This document shows positions 44,287 to 52,252 of a stretch of DNA of 64,000 nt, piece by piece. Below the pieces are notes generated by a model, which did no database searches, was not told the DNA's origin, and was given only the letters and a program-made list of their open reading frames with translations. The number at the start of each line of letters is the position of its first letter. The stretch's first letter is position 1. The position numbers and the translations under genes are program-made. This DNA is from Amycolatopsis roodepoortensis (GTDB lineage Bacteria > Actinomycetota > Actinomycetes > Mycobacteriales > Pseudonocardiaceae): assembly GCF_014873915.1 (NCBI RefSeq), contig NZ_JADBEJ010000005.1, positions 2,356,001 through 2,420,000 on the forward strand, read 5' to 3'.

Positions 44287-45639
44287 CTACCTCCTGTTCC
44301 TGGTGTGCACGGTCATCGGCAGCCCGCCCCGCACCCGCAGCGACAGCATCGCCTCGGGGACCACTTCGTAGCCGGGGAGCTTCCTGAGTTCGAGGTCGCG
44401 CAGGACCATCGTCAGCACGAAGACGGCCTCCATCACGCCGAGGCTGTTGCCGATGCAGAATCGCGGCCCGGCGCCGAACGGGATGTAGGCGTACCGGGGC
44501 CGCCCGCTCGGCCGGTCCGGATCGAACCGGTCCGGGTCGAACTTCTCCGGCTCCGGCCAGAACTCCGGGTGCCGGTGCAGCGTGTAGGGCACGACGACGA
44601 CGTCGGATCCGGCGGGGACGTGATAGCCGCCGATCTCGTCGTCGGCCTGCGCCACCCGCGGCAGCAGCCACACCGGCGGATACAGCCGCATGACCTCTTC
44701 CACGACCCTCGCCGTGTACGGCAACCGGTGCAGGTCGTCGTGTGTCGGCAACTGGTCGCCCAGTACCGCGTCGGCCTCCGCGCGCAGCTTCGCCGCGATC
44801 TCCGGATGCTCGTCGAGCAGATGGAACGCCCAGCCCAGCGTGCTCGCCGTCGTCTCGTGCCCGGCCAGCAGCAGGGTGATCAGCTCGTCCCGCATCTGCT
44901 CGCGGGTCCCGTCGGTCGCGATGAGGCGCGAGAGCACGTCCTCGCCGTTCTCCACCGGGTTGGCCAGCCGCTGCGCGACGAGCTCGTCGGCGATCCGGCG
45001 GAGGTCGGCCCGCGATTCCCGGAACCGCAGTTGCTTCTTCAGCGGGGCCCACTGCGGGACCATGCTCAGTGTCACCGCTTCGAACATCGCCTGGTCCTGC
45101 ACGGCTTCGAACGAATGCCCCAGCGAGGTGAACCCGCCGAGGTCCGCGTCGAGCAGGGTCTTGCCGAGCACACCGAGGGTCAGCCCGGTCATCTCGTGCA
45201 GGATCTCCACCGGTCCTTCGGTGTCCCGCAGGCGTTTCACGAGGCCTTCGACCTCGTTCGCGACGACCGAGGCCTGCCGCGCGATCCGCTTGGGCTGGAA
45301 CACCGGCTGGATGGTCCGGCGCTGCTTCTTCCAGACGTCGCCGTCGCTGGTGAGCAGCCCGTCACCGAGCGCCCGCCTTGCCTCCTGGAGGCCGATTCCC
45401 TTGTGGTAGTTGGCCGCGTTGTCCGCGAGCACGTGTTTCGCCAGATCGGGGTGGTTCACCAGGTACATCGTCTTGGGACCGATCGCGATCCGGACGACGT
45501 CCCCGTGCGCCTCCGCCGAATCCGACATGAGCGCCAGCCGGTCGGTGAAGAGCTTCTTCAGCAGACCGAAGGTCGCCCGGCGCGGCGGGCCGGGCGGCGC
45601 GAGACGCGCCGCCCGGCTGGTTTCCGCACCGGAGGTCAT
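44287..45639 (-). CDS. Cytochrome P450 (E7-like)
   Basis: A 450-residue P450. I-helix oxygen-binding motif AGHETTAS (259-266), ExxR as EEVMR (Glu315, Arg318), PERF-like FDPDRFDPDR (367-376) and heme loop FGAGPRFCIGN with Cys395. The sequence resembles the CYP102/CYP4-like bacterial monooxygenases more than typical macrolide P450s. Enediyne core sets include such a P450 (E7). Its ATG overlaps the E5 stop by 4 bp (ATGA). Redox partners are not in the window. Confidence 0.93.
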   Translation of the reverse strand: MTSGAETSRAARLAPPGPPRRATFGLLKKLFTDRLALMSDSAEAHGDVVRIAIGPKTMYLVNHPDLAKHVLADNAANYHKGIGLQEARRALGDGLLTSDGDVWKKQRRTIQPVFQPKRIARQASVVANEVEGLVKRLRDTEGPVEILHEMTGLTLGVLGKTLLDADLGGFTSLGHSFEAVQDQAMFEAVTLSMVPQWAPLKKQLRFRESRADLRRIADELVAQRLANPVENGEDVLSRLIATDGTREQMRDELITLLLAGHETTASTLGWAFHLLDEHPEIAAKLRAEADAVLGDQLPTHDDLHRLPYTARVVEEVMRLYPPVWLLPRVAQADDEIGGYHVPAGSDVVVVPYTLHRHPEFWPEPEKFDPDRFDPDRPSGRPRYAYIPFGAGPRFCIGNSLGVMEAVFVLTMVLRDLELRKLPGYEVVPEAMLSLRVRGGLPMTVHTRNRR

Positions 45640-46631
45640 GCCGCCACGGCCCCGGTTTCCGTCTCCGGCTTCTCGGCCGGCTTGGGCAGGGAGGTGACCT
45701 CGGCCGACTTCGCCTGCTCGGCCTCCCACTTCTCGGTGGCCTTCTTGGAGAAGTGCAGGCCCCACAGGAACGCGCCGCGGATGAGGCAGACCAGCGCGGT
45801 GGCGAGGAACAGGCCGTACGCCACGTGCACGACCATGAAGAACCCGTACGCCAGCGCCACGCCCGAACCGAACAGGATCTGCGACGCGGGCTTCGACGGG
45901 GTCGTGCCCGGGTCGGTGACCATGTAGTTCGTGTAGAGCACGAACGCCACCCCGGTCATCATCCCGAGCGCGCCGGGGATCGCGGTGTCGAACATCCACC
46001 CGCGGATGATCGCCTGGAGGGCGAAGGTGATCAGCCAGGCGCCGATCAGCCACATCCGCTGTGTCAGCATCGCGTTGAGGACGGTGCCCGAGACGATGAT
46101 GATGCCGACGATCAGCCAGCCGACCCAGGAGTCGACCTGCTCGGTGAAGTGATACGGCGGCGCGATGCTCGCCCAGGGGAACACCAGCAGGATGATCGTG
46201 ATGCCGAAGTTCGACGGGTTCATGTAGTGCCGCAGCCTGCCGCGCACCGGGGCCTGCAGGACCCATTTGGCGCCGACGGCGACCACCACACCGAACATCA
46301 TGACCAGCACCTGGTCGTTGACGTAGGTGAGCATGTTCAGCGCGAGACCGGTGATGTGCGCCGGGAAGAGGAACTCCACGAGTCCCTTGAAACCGTTGCC
46401 GCGGAAGCGGACCTCCCGGCCCTGTGTCCTGGCGCCGATGATCTCCAGCAGGATTTCCGTGGCGTACGCCGTGGCCAGCGCAATGAACGGATAGGTGTAG
46501 GGCTGCTCGAAACCGAGCACGGTGTAGCCGATGATGTTGAAGATCGTGATCGAGATCGCGAACCGGCGAAGCGCCGTGATCGTCTTGTTGCTCTTCGGTG
46601 CCGTGAGTGTCTGCTCAGCCATGACGGTCAT
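45636..46631 (-). CDS. Enediyne core membrane protein E5 (UnbU-like)
   Basis: A 331-residue integral membrane protein with about 8-10 helices, resembling the RnfD/NqrB-type UnbU proteins of enediyne cassettes. Conserved pieces include YTYPFIALATAYATEI, MNPSNFGITIILLVFPWASIAPPYHFTE and YTNYMVTDPGTTPSKPASQILFG. The C-terminal ~40 residues are charged and cytosolic. E5 is one of the five genes found in every enediyne cluster; its reaction is unknown. It overlaps E4 and the P450 gene by 4 bp each. Confidence 0.9.
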   Translation of the reverse strand: MTVMAEQTLTAPKSNKTITALRRFAISITIFNIIGYTVLGFEQPYTYPFIALATAYATEILLEIIGARTQGREVRFRGNGFKGLVEFLFPAHITGLALNMLTYVNDQVLVMMFGVVVAVGAKWVLQAPVRGRLRHYMNPSNFGITIILLVFPWASIAPPYHFTEQVDSWVGWLIVGIIIVSGTVLNAMLTQRMWLIGAWLITFALQAIIRGWMFDTAIPGALGMMTGVAFVLYTNYMVTDPGTTPSKPASQILFGSGVALAYGFFMVVHVAYGLFLATALVCLIRGAFLWGLHFSKKATEKWEAEQAKSAEVTSLPKPAEKPETETGAVAA

Positions 46632-48592
46632 TTCTCCTTAGCCTGAGCGCCGAGCTGGAAGGTGTGGCTGCCCGGGGTCAGCTGGACTTCCTGCGTGCGG
46701 ATCTGCCCGGTCAGGTCGCGCCACTGCAGGCTGACCTTCACCGGCCCGGTGACCTTGCCGAGTCCGATCTGGATCTCGTGGCTGCGCTTGCCGGAGTGGC
46801 CGCTGCCGCCGTCGACGCGGTCCATGTACTTCTTGCCGTCGGGGGTGATGACGGTGACCTGCGCGCCGATCGCCGCGGTGCCGGCCGCCTGGAGCGGACC
46901 GTCCGCCGAAGCCTTGTCGTGCACCAGCTTCAGGTTCAGGTACGACCCGGGTTCGGGGCTGACGTTGCGGTAGAAGATCGGCTGCTCCCACTGGCGGGCC
47001 ACGGCGAAGTCCAGCTTGCCGTCGCCGTCGGCGTCACCGGTGGCGATACCGCGGGTGGGCACCGGGACCGCGAGCCCGAGGCGCGGGGCCAGGTCGGTGT
47101 AGCGGCCGTCGGCGCTCTTGGCCCAGAAGTGCAGGGTGTGGTCGCCACCGACGTCGTCACCGGCGACCATGTTCGGCCAGAAGGACGGGTGCTTCAGCAG
47201 TTCGTCGTTCGAGGTCGCCAGTTCCTGCAGCTGCGGCCAGCGGTTGACGTCGCCCTTGACGAACCCGGTCGCCTGCGTGATCACCGATTCGCCGCTGTTG
47301 TTGTAGTCGGCGATCTTGACGTCCCAGCCCCAGCCGGACCACGCGGTGCCCGCCTGCGCGCTGCGGTCGACCCACGGCGCCTCGCCGCCCTGCAGACGGC
47401 CGCGCAGATCCGCGGTGTCCTTGGCGGTGTTCATGAACTGGAAGTGGCTTTCCTCGATGCCCCACGACGTCGTGATGTTGCTGACGTACAGGTCGTAGAG
47501 ACCGTCGTGGTCGAGGTCGGCGAAGTCGACGCCCATACCCTTGAAGGAGTCGTTGCCGAGCACCTTGGACTTCGGGTCGTTGGGCCCGCGGACACCCTTC
47601 ACCTCGGCGAACTCGACGTGCCCGGGGCGGGATTTGTTGTACAGCAGGCGGTCGTGGCCGAAGTCGTTGCCGATGTAGAGCTCCGGCAGGTTGTCCCCGT
47701 CGACGTCGGTCGCGCTGGCCGCCAGCGACCAGCCGCCCTGGGCGTCGGCCGGGATGGCCTTGTCGTCGAGGGCGAACGACGCGGTCGGCTTCGCGCCCTG
47801 GGTGGCGCCGGTGAACCGCAGGATGTACTTGCCACCCGCGTTGTCCGCGTGCGACATCGACTTGTTCATCTCGACCCCGCCGGAGACGCGGTCGTCCAGC
47901 ACCGCGCTGTCGGGGAAGTAGTTGCCGATGAAGATGTCCTGGTGGCCGTCGCCGTCGAAGTCACCGACCGAAGCGGCGTTGGTGTTCCACAGTGGACCGG
48001 AGTACTCGCCGTTCTTGGAGTTGTTGCCCGGCACCAGTTCCACCGGCTCGTAGGCCTTCGGCTCCAGCTTCGTGGCGTCCGGCTTCGAGAGGAACAGGAT
48101 CGGGGTGCGGCCCCAGTAGTAGGCCAGCAGGTCGACCCGGCCGTCCTCGTTGTAGTCCGCGGGCACGCAGCCCATGGGCGCGATGTACTTGCCCATCGGC
48201 AGCGGTGCCGCGTCGAGCGCGAACGGCGCGTAGCGGTCGCCGCCCTTGCCCGGCGTCGGCGTGATGACGACCTGGTCGCTGCGCGGGTCGACGAAGCACA
48301 GGTCGTTCGCGAGCTTGTCGCCGTCGAGGTCGTTGACCGCGATCGCGGCGCCGACCGACGAGATCCAGGCCCGGATGTGCTCGTAGTCCTTGTTCACCGT
48401 CCGGATCGACTGGCTCTTGGCCGCTTCCGGCAAGGCGATCGTGAGTGGTTCGAACGCGTACTTCGAGGCCATCGTGTCGGCCTCGGCGGTCGAGACCGTG
48501 GGCAGCTGAGCCACCACGAACAGACCCGCCATCAGCACCAAGGCCACGATGCCCGCAAGCTGCTTGCGGAGCCAGCCCAAGGTCGCGGTCAT
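46628..48592 (-). CDS. Enediyne core protein E4 (UnbL-like, FG-GAP/VCBS repeats)
   Basis: A 654-residue protein. An N-terminal membrane anchor or signal (IVALVLMAGLFVVAQLPTVS, about 14-33) is followed by a beta-propeller built of Asp-rich FG-GAP/VCBS units such as DLDGDKLANDLCFVD, DYNEDGRVDLLAYYWG, DFDGDGHQDIFIGNYF, DVDGDNLPELYIGND and DLDHDGLYDLYVSN. The Asp loops should bind calcium. The body is likely outside the membrane. It is the UnbL member of the minimal cassette; function unknown. Confidence 0.92.
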   Translation of the reverse strand: MTATLGWLRKQLAGIVALVLMAGLFVVAQLPTVSTAEADTMASKYAFEPLTIALPEAAKSQSIRTVNKDYEHIRAWISSVGAAIAVNDLDGDKLANDLCFVDPRSDQVVITPTPGKGGDRYAPFALDAAPLPMGKYIAPMGCVPADYNEDGRVDLLAYYWGRTPILFLSKPDATKLEPKAYEPVELVPGNNSKNGEYSGPLWNTNAASVGDFDGDGHQDIFIGNYFPDSAVLDDRVSGGVEMNKSMSHADNAGGKYILRFTGATQGAKPTASFALDDKAIPADAQGGWSLAASATDVDGDNLPELYIGNDFGHDRLLYNKSRPGHVEFAEVKGVRGPNDPKSKVLGNDSFKGMGVDFADLDHDGLYDLYVSNITTSWGIEESHFQFMNTAKDTADLRGRLQGGEAPWVDRSAQAGTAWSGWGWDVKIADYNNSGESVITQATGFVKGDVNRWPQLQELATSNDELLKHPSFWPNMVAGDDVGGDHTLHFWAKSADGRYTDLAPRLGLAVPVPTRGIATGDADGDGKLDFAVARQWEQPIFYRNVSPEPGSYLNLKLVHDKASADGPLQAAGTAAIGAQVTVITPDGKKYMDRVDGGSGHSGKRSHEIQIGLGKVTGPVKVSLQWRDLTGQIRTQEVQLTPGSHTFQLGAQAKEK

Positions 48593-49566
48593 TTCCCTGC
48601 ACCTCCAGAGTTGAGAACCTCAGCGGCGATGCGCTGTCGCCAGGTTTCGAAAGCCGGGAGTTCGCCGTCGACCACGGTCGCGGGGCGCACCTCCTGGGTG
48701 ATGGCCGCGGCCCGCTCGGCCGGCAGCCCGCAGATCGCCTGCGTGGCGACCTCGGTCTCGGGGATCAGCAGCCCGGCGCGGATGCGGGCTTCGGCGGCGA
48801 AAGCGCTGCCCTGGGCGAGATTCCCGCGGTGCTCACCGGCGAACTCGGCCAGCTTCAGCAGTTCGTCGGAAGTGACCCCGCAGGCGTAGGTCGAGGCGAG
48901 CCCGACCCCGGCGTAGAGATCCCCGTGGCGCCGCTCCGGGAAGCGCGCGATCGCGTCGGCGACCAGATCGACGTCGGTACCGCAGATGAACCACAGCGCC
49001 CGCCCGATGCCCTGGTCGATCGCCCGCAGCGCGTACCCGTCGTTGCCGGGCGGCCAGGAGAAACCGGGGTCCTGGAACTGGCCGTCGATGTATTTCGCCG
49101 TCTTGAAATACGCCTGGTGGAAGCCGTAGCCGTCGAGCACCAGCCAGCGCAGCAACGGGTCGAAGTCGTCGGCGGAGGGCCAGCGGAAGCGCGGCAGCCG
49201 CGCCATCGCCCAGCCGACGCCGACGTAGATGATGTAGTCGTGCTTCTCACCGGGCCCGTCGAGGAATCCCTCGATGTGACGGCGTCCGCCGCCGGGCAGC
49301 CCGTCCAACATTCCGTAACCCATTCCCGCGCCTTCGTAGGCGAAGCCGCGGTATTTCACCGGAATACGTTCGAGCCATTCTTCCGCCTGTTCGACGGAAC
49401 GCGCTTCGACCGCGTGCGCGTAGCCGAGCAGGAATTTCTCACCGACGGTCTCCAGCAATTCTTGAGCGGCCGGGCTCTTCTTGTGGAAACCGCGCTTGTC
49501 CAGTGACGTCTCGGAGACGTCCGGCGTGATCATGCGGCGTCTGATCGTGCGCCAACCATTGCCCAA
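48589..49566 (-). CDS. Enediyne core protein E3 (UnbV-like, DUF1702)
   Basis: A 325-residue DUF1702 protein and the first gene of the core operon. Conserved segments: KYRGFAYEGAGMGYGMLDGLPGGG, YIIYVGVGWAMARLPR, LVLDGYGFHQAYF, DQGIGRALWFICG and YAGVGLAST. It starts at TTG 49566 with AGGGGGAG upstream (an ATG at 49533 is the alternative) and overlaps E4 by 4 bp. Role in enediyne core formation is unknown. A paralogue is encoded at 18809. Confidence 0.9.
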   Translation of the reverse strand: MGNGWRTIRRRMITPDVSETSLDKRGFHKKSPAAQELLETVGEKFLLGYAHAVEARSVEQAEEWLERIPVKYRGFAYEGAGMGYGMLDGLPGGGRRHIEGFLDGPGEKHDYIIYVGVGWAMARLPRFRWPSADDFDPLLRWLVLDGYGFHQAYFKTAKYIDGQFQDPGFSWPPGNDGYALRAIDQGIGRALWFICGTDVDLVADAIARFPERRHGDLYAGVGLASTYACGVTSDELLKLAEFAGEHRGNLAQGSAFAAEARIRAGLLIPETEVATQAICGLPAERAAAITQEVRPATVVDGELPAFETWRQRIAAEVLNSGGAGK

Positions 49567-49655
49567 CGCACTCTCCCCCTAACGGGTGGATTCGAATTCC
49601 GGATCGCTTAAGCGTCACACGCGTGGAGATGACCCAGCTACTCCACGGTTGCGTC

Positions 49656-49690
49656 CGCGTTCTCCCGGTTTGCGAATCCGGGAGAACGCG
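49656..49690 (-). terminator. Hairpin between AraC gene and E3 operon
   Basis: A perfect 13-bp stem (49656-49668 with 49678-49690) and 9-base loop, 13 bp beyond the AraC stop. It separates the AraC transcript from the E3 operon, whose promoter must lie in 49567-49655; that short region holds the palindromes TCGAATTC-like (49592) and CGCTTAAGCG (49605). Confidence 0.72.
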
Positions 49691-49703
49691 GGAACGACTT
49701 CGT

Positions 49704-50606
49704 TCACGCCACCGCGCGCAGGTGACCGGGCGCGGGCATGGTCATCCGGTTCCCGGCCGACGCCGGGCCGCCGGCGAGGGTGATCGCCATCGGCGCGTCG
49801 GTCGGCGACGGCGCCCGCATCGGCATCCGGAGGTGCACCATGCCGTACCGGGTGATGTCGACGCGGCCGGGCAGGGTGCCGACGGAGAACGACGACGCCG
49901 CGGTCCCGGCGGCGTGCTCCGCCACCCCGATGACGGTCCACCGGCCCTCGGGGACGTTCTGGATCTCGATGTCCGCGGACAGGACGTTCGCCCTGCCACC
50001 GAAGGCGACCGGGCCGCACTGCGGGATCGACTCGGCGAACAGTCCGATGAGGACGGTCGCCGGGCCTGCCCCGCGCGGGGTCTCGACCCGCACGCTGATC
50101 GTGCCGGTACCGGTTCGCATCGTGGGGCTGCCCATTCCGGCGCTGTGCAACGCTTCCAGGGTCGGCAGCCGCTGGAAGTGCGGCGCCATCGCCACGAGCA
50201 GCTCGCCGACCTCGGGATCGCGGTACTGGGTCGGGGTCATCCCGACCGCACGGGTGAAGCGGCTCGTGAACGTGCCGACACTGCTGTAGCCGACGCTGCA
50301 CACGATGTCCGACACCGTCAGCGATGTCGTCAGCAGCAGTCGTTTCGCTTCGAAGAGCCGGATCGCGGTGAGGTAGCGGCCGGGGGTGACCCCGGTCGCC
50401 TTCGCGAAGATCCGCGAGAAATGGAACGGGCTGACGAAGACTTCCTGTGCCAGGTCGCTCAAGGTGATCGGGTCGAAATACCTCGCGTGCATCGCGGAGA
50501 TGGCCTGCAGCACCGCGGGTTGCAAGGGGGACGCCGGCTCAGGGTGCCGACCGGGTTCGGTGACGCCTTTCTCGTTCGCCGCCATGGCGACTGTTCGTAG
50601 CTGCAT
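49704..50606 (-). CDS. AraC-family regulator with C-terminal beta domain, paralogue B
   Basis: A 300-residue regulator: AraC double helix-turn-helix near the N-terminus (ITLSDLAQEVFVSPFHFSRIFAKATGV and LTVSDIVCSVGYSSVGTFTSRF), followed by a beta-rich domain (ATVLIGLFAESIPQCGPV...NVPEGRWTVIGVAEHAAG) that is shared with the protein at 17989. It lies directly upstream of E3 on the same strand and is the best candidate direct regulator of the E3 operon. The ATG at 50585 is an alternative start. Confidence 0.85.
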   Translation of the reverse strand: MQLRTVAMAANEKGVTEPGRHPEPASPLQPAVLQAISAMHARYFDPITLSDLAQEVFVSPFHFSRIFAKATGVTPGRYLTAIRLFEAKRLLLTTSLTVSDIVCSVGYSSVGTFTSRFTRAVGMTPTQYRDPEVGELLVAMAPHFQRLPTLEALHSAGMGSPTMRTGTGTISVRVETPRGAGPATVLIGLFAESIPQCGPVAFGGRANVLSADIEIQNVPEGRWTVIGVAEHAAGTAASSFSVGTLPGRVDITRYGMVHLRMPMRAPSPTDAPMAITLAGGPASAGNRMTMPAPGHLRAVA

Positions 50607-50749
50607 CAGACCAACCTCGGATTCGCTGTCGCTTTTCTCTGTACGCCAGCTAACGCGTCGGTGATTTCAGCGGGCTCGACGAGCGATCGAGATGGGTCCT
50701 GCGGTCTTGTCCGAACGTGCGCGATCGGCGGACGGTCGCCGGCGCCCGC

Positions 50750-52234
50750 TCACTCCCCCACGGCGTCCACGGGGAGATCGAGCACGCATTCACCGACGCC
50801 GACCTCGGCGGGCCAGTCGAGTTTGAGGGCGCGGTCGACGCGGTCGCCGGCGTCCACCGGGACGGCGTGCGCGGCCAGTCCCATGGCGCGGGCGACGAGG
50901 TAAAGCGTCTGCTGCAACGCGCCGACATGCGCCAGCGTCGTGGCATACGCGCCACCGCCGAGCACGGACGCCATCCGCGGCATCCGCGCGGTGACGGTGA
51001 TCAGCGCCGAGGGCCGCCGGTGGTTGCCACCGCCGATCATCGCGATGTCGAGCATCTCGTCGAGATCGGCCACGTCGTCGTTGACCAGGCTGAGCCGGTG
51101 GTCGAGCGGATCGTAGTGGTAGATCCCGCGGTCCAGCCCCGAACAGCGGTTCACCGACACGTACAGCTCGAGTTCGTACAGGCAGGCGACGCTGAAATAC
51201 GGGCGCTGCGAGGCGCTGTGGGCGGGCCCGTTCGGAAGATGCGCGGGCCCGATCGACCGGATTCTCGCGCCACGGAACAGGAATTCGCCGATCTGCTCGG
51301 CCGACAGCACGCTTTCGGTGAACTCCGGGCAGCTGTGGTCGTTCTCCAGCAACGCCGTCAGTGTCGGATCGGTTTCCGCGCGCTCGGTCAGATCCGGCCG
51401 GAACAACGAATAGCTCGGGCCTTCACCGGTGGGAGCCTTGACCACCGGTGGATTCCCGAGCCCGGCGAGGTCGGCCGGGCCGCCGGGCCGCCAAGTGCGG
51501 CTCGTGGTGTGGAACGACAACTCGTCCGGAGACCACACGCCCAGTTCGGGATCGTCGTCTTCGGCGAACCTGCCGTTCTCCCCGGCGGCCTGGACGACTC
51601 CCGCGGCGACCAGATAGGACACGATCGCGCCCACCACGCCGCGATCGATCCCGGTCGTGATCACGATCTCCCCGACCGACTTCGCCGTCGCGAGGGTGGC
51701 AGCGACGTGCACCGCCCACGGCTGGGACAGCACCACGCGATAACGCGCGGACGGCGACTCCAGCCCCATCCCGTCGGCGTCGGAACGCAGGGAACTGAAG
51801 CGGGACAAGCGGATCGGGCGCGTGGCGGGGATCGCCACCGGTGCGAACACCGGCGCGAGCACGACCGGGATCACCGACAGCAGCGGGCCGCGGCCGTCGG
51901 CGAGACCGAGCGAGCGCACCACGGAGCCGCCGAGTTCCTTGAGCACCTGCCGCAGCGCGTCGGCGCCCTCGGCCGTCCAGCTCAGTTCGCCTTCGAGATC
52001 GGGTTCCCGTTCGACGGGCTCCCATGACGACGTCACGTTCGCCAGCGACACCGGCCCCAAGGCCATCCGCCGCAACGATTCCACCACCAGCGGTTCCGCG
52101 TGCGGGAATTCGTGCTCGCCCCAGCGCGTGACGACCACCAGTGAGCCGTCCTCACTGATTTCGACGAGGCTGTCGTCGGTGAGCGACCACAGGGGGATCG
52201 TTTCGGCCACACCGCCGGGGTGATCTGTCGTCAA
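50750..52234 (-). CDS. SagB-type TOMM dehydrogenase
   Basis: A 494-residue FMN-dependent dehydrogenase of the nitroreductase fold. The N-terminal ~280 residues form the winged-helix region of this class; the C-terminal part carries GLDRGIYHYDPLDHRLSLV, ALITVTARMPRMASVLGGGAYATTLAHVGALQQTLYLVARAMGL, the signature of thiazole/oxazole-forming SagB enzymes. It would oxidise azolines made by the cyclodehydratase to azoles. TTG start with GGAG 6 bases upstream. It follows the E1-YcaO gene by 18 bp, same strand. Confidence 0.88.
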   Translation of the reverse strand: MTTDHPGGVAETIPLWSLTDDSLVEISEDGSLVVVTRWGEHEFPHAEPLVVESLRRMALGPVSLANVTSSWEPVEREPDLEGELSWTAEGADALRQVLKELGGSVVRSLGLADGRGPLLSVIPVVLAPVFAPVAIPATRPIRLSRFSSLRSDADGMGLESPSARYRVVLSQPWAVHVAATLATAKSVGEIVITTGIDRGVVGAIVSYLVAAGVVQAAGENGRFAEDDDPELGVWSPDELSFHTTSRTWRPGGPADLAGLGNPPVVKAPTGEGPSYSLFRPDLTERAETDPTLTALLENDHSCPEFTESVLSAEQIGEFLFRGARIRSIGPAHLPNGPAHSASQRPYFSVACLYELELYVSVNRCSGLDRGIYHYDPLDHRLSLVNDDVADLDEMLDIAMIGGGNHRRPSALITVTARMPRMASVLGGGAYATTLAHVGALQQTLYLVARAMGLAAHAVPVDAGDRVDRALKLDWPAEVGVGECVLDLPVDAVGE

Positions 52235-52252
52235 CTGTTGCTCCAGCTTGAT

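Noticed and set aside
46664..48889. A 741-codon plus-strand frame opposite E4
   Set aside because: Shadow of E4 with no family resemblance; it also runs into the E3 gene.
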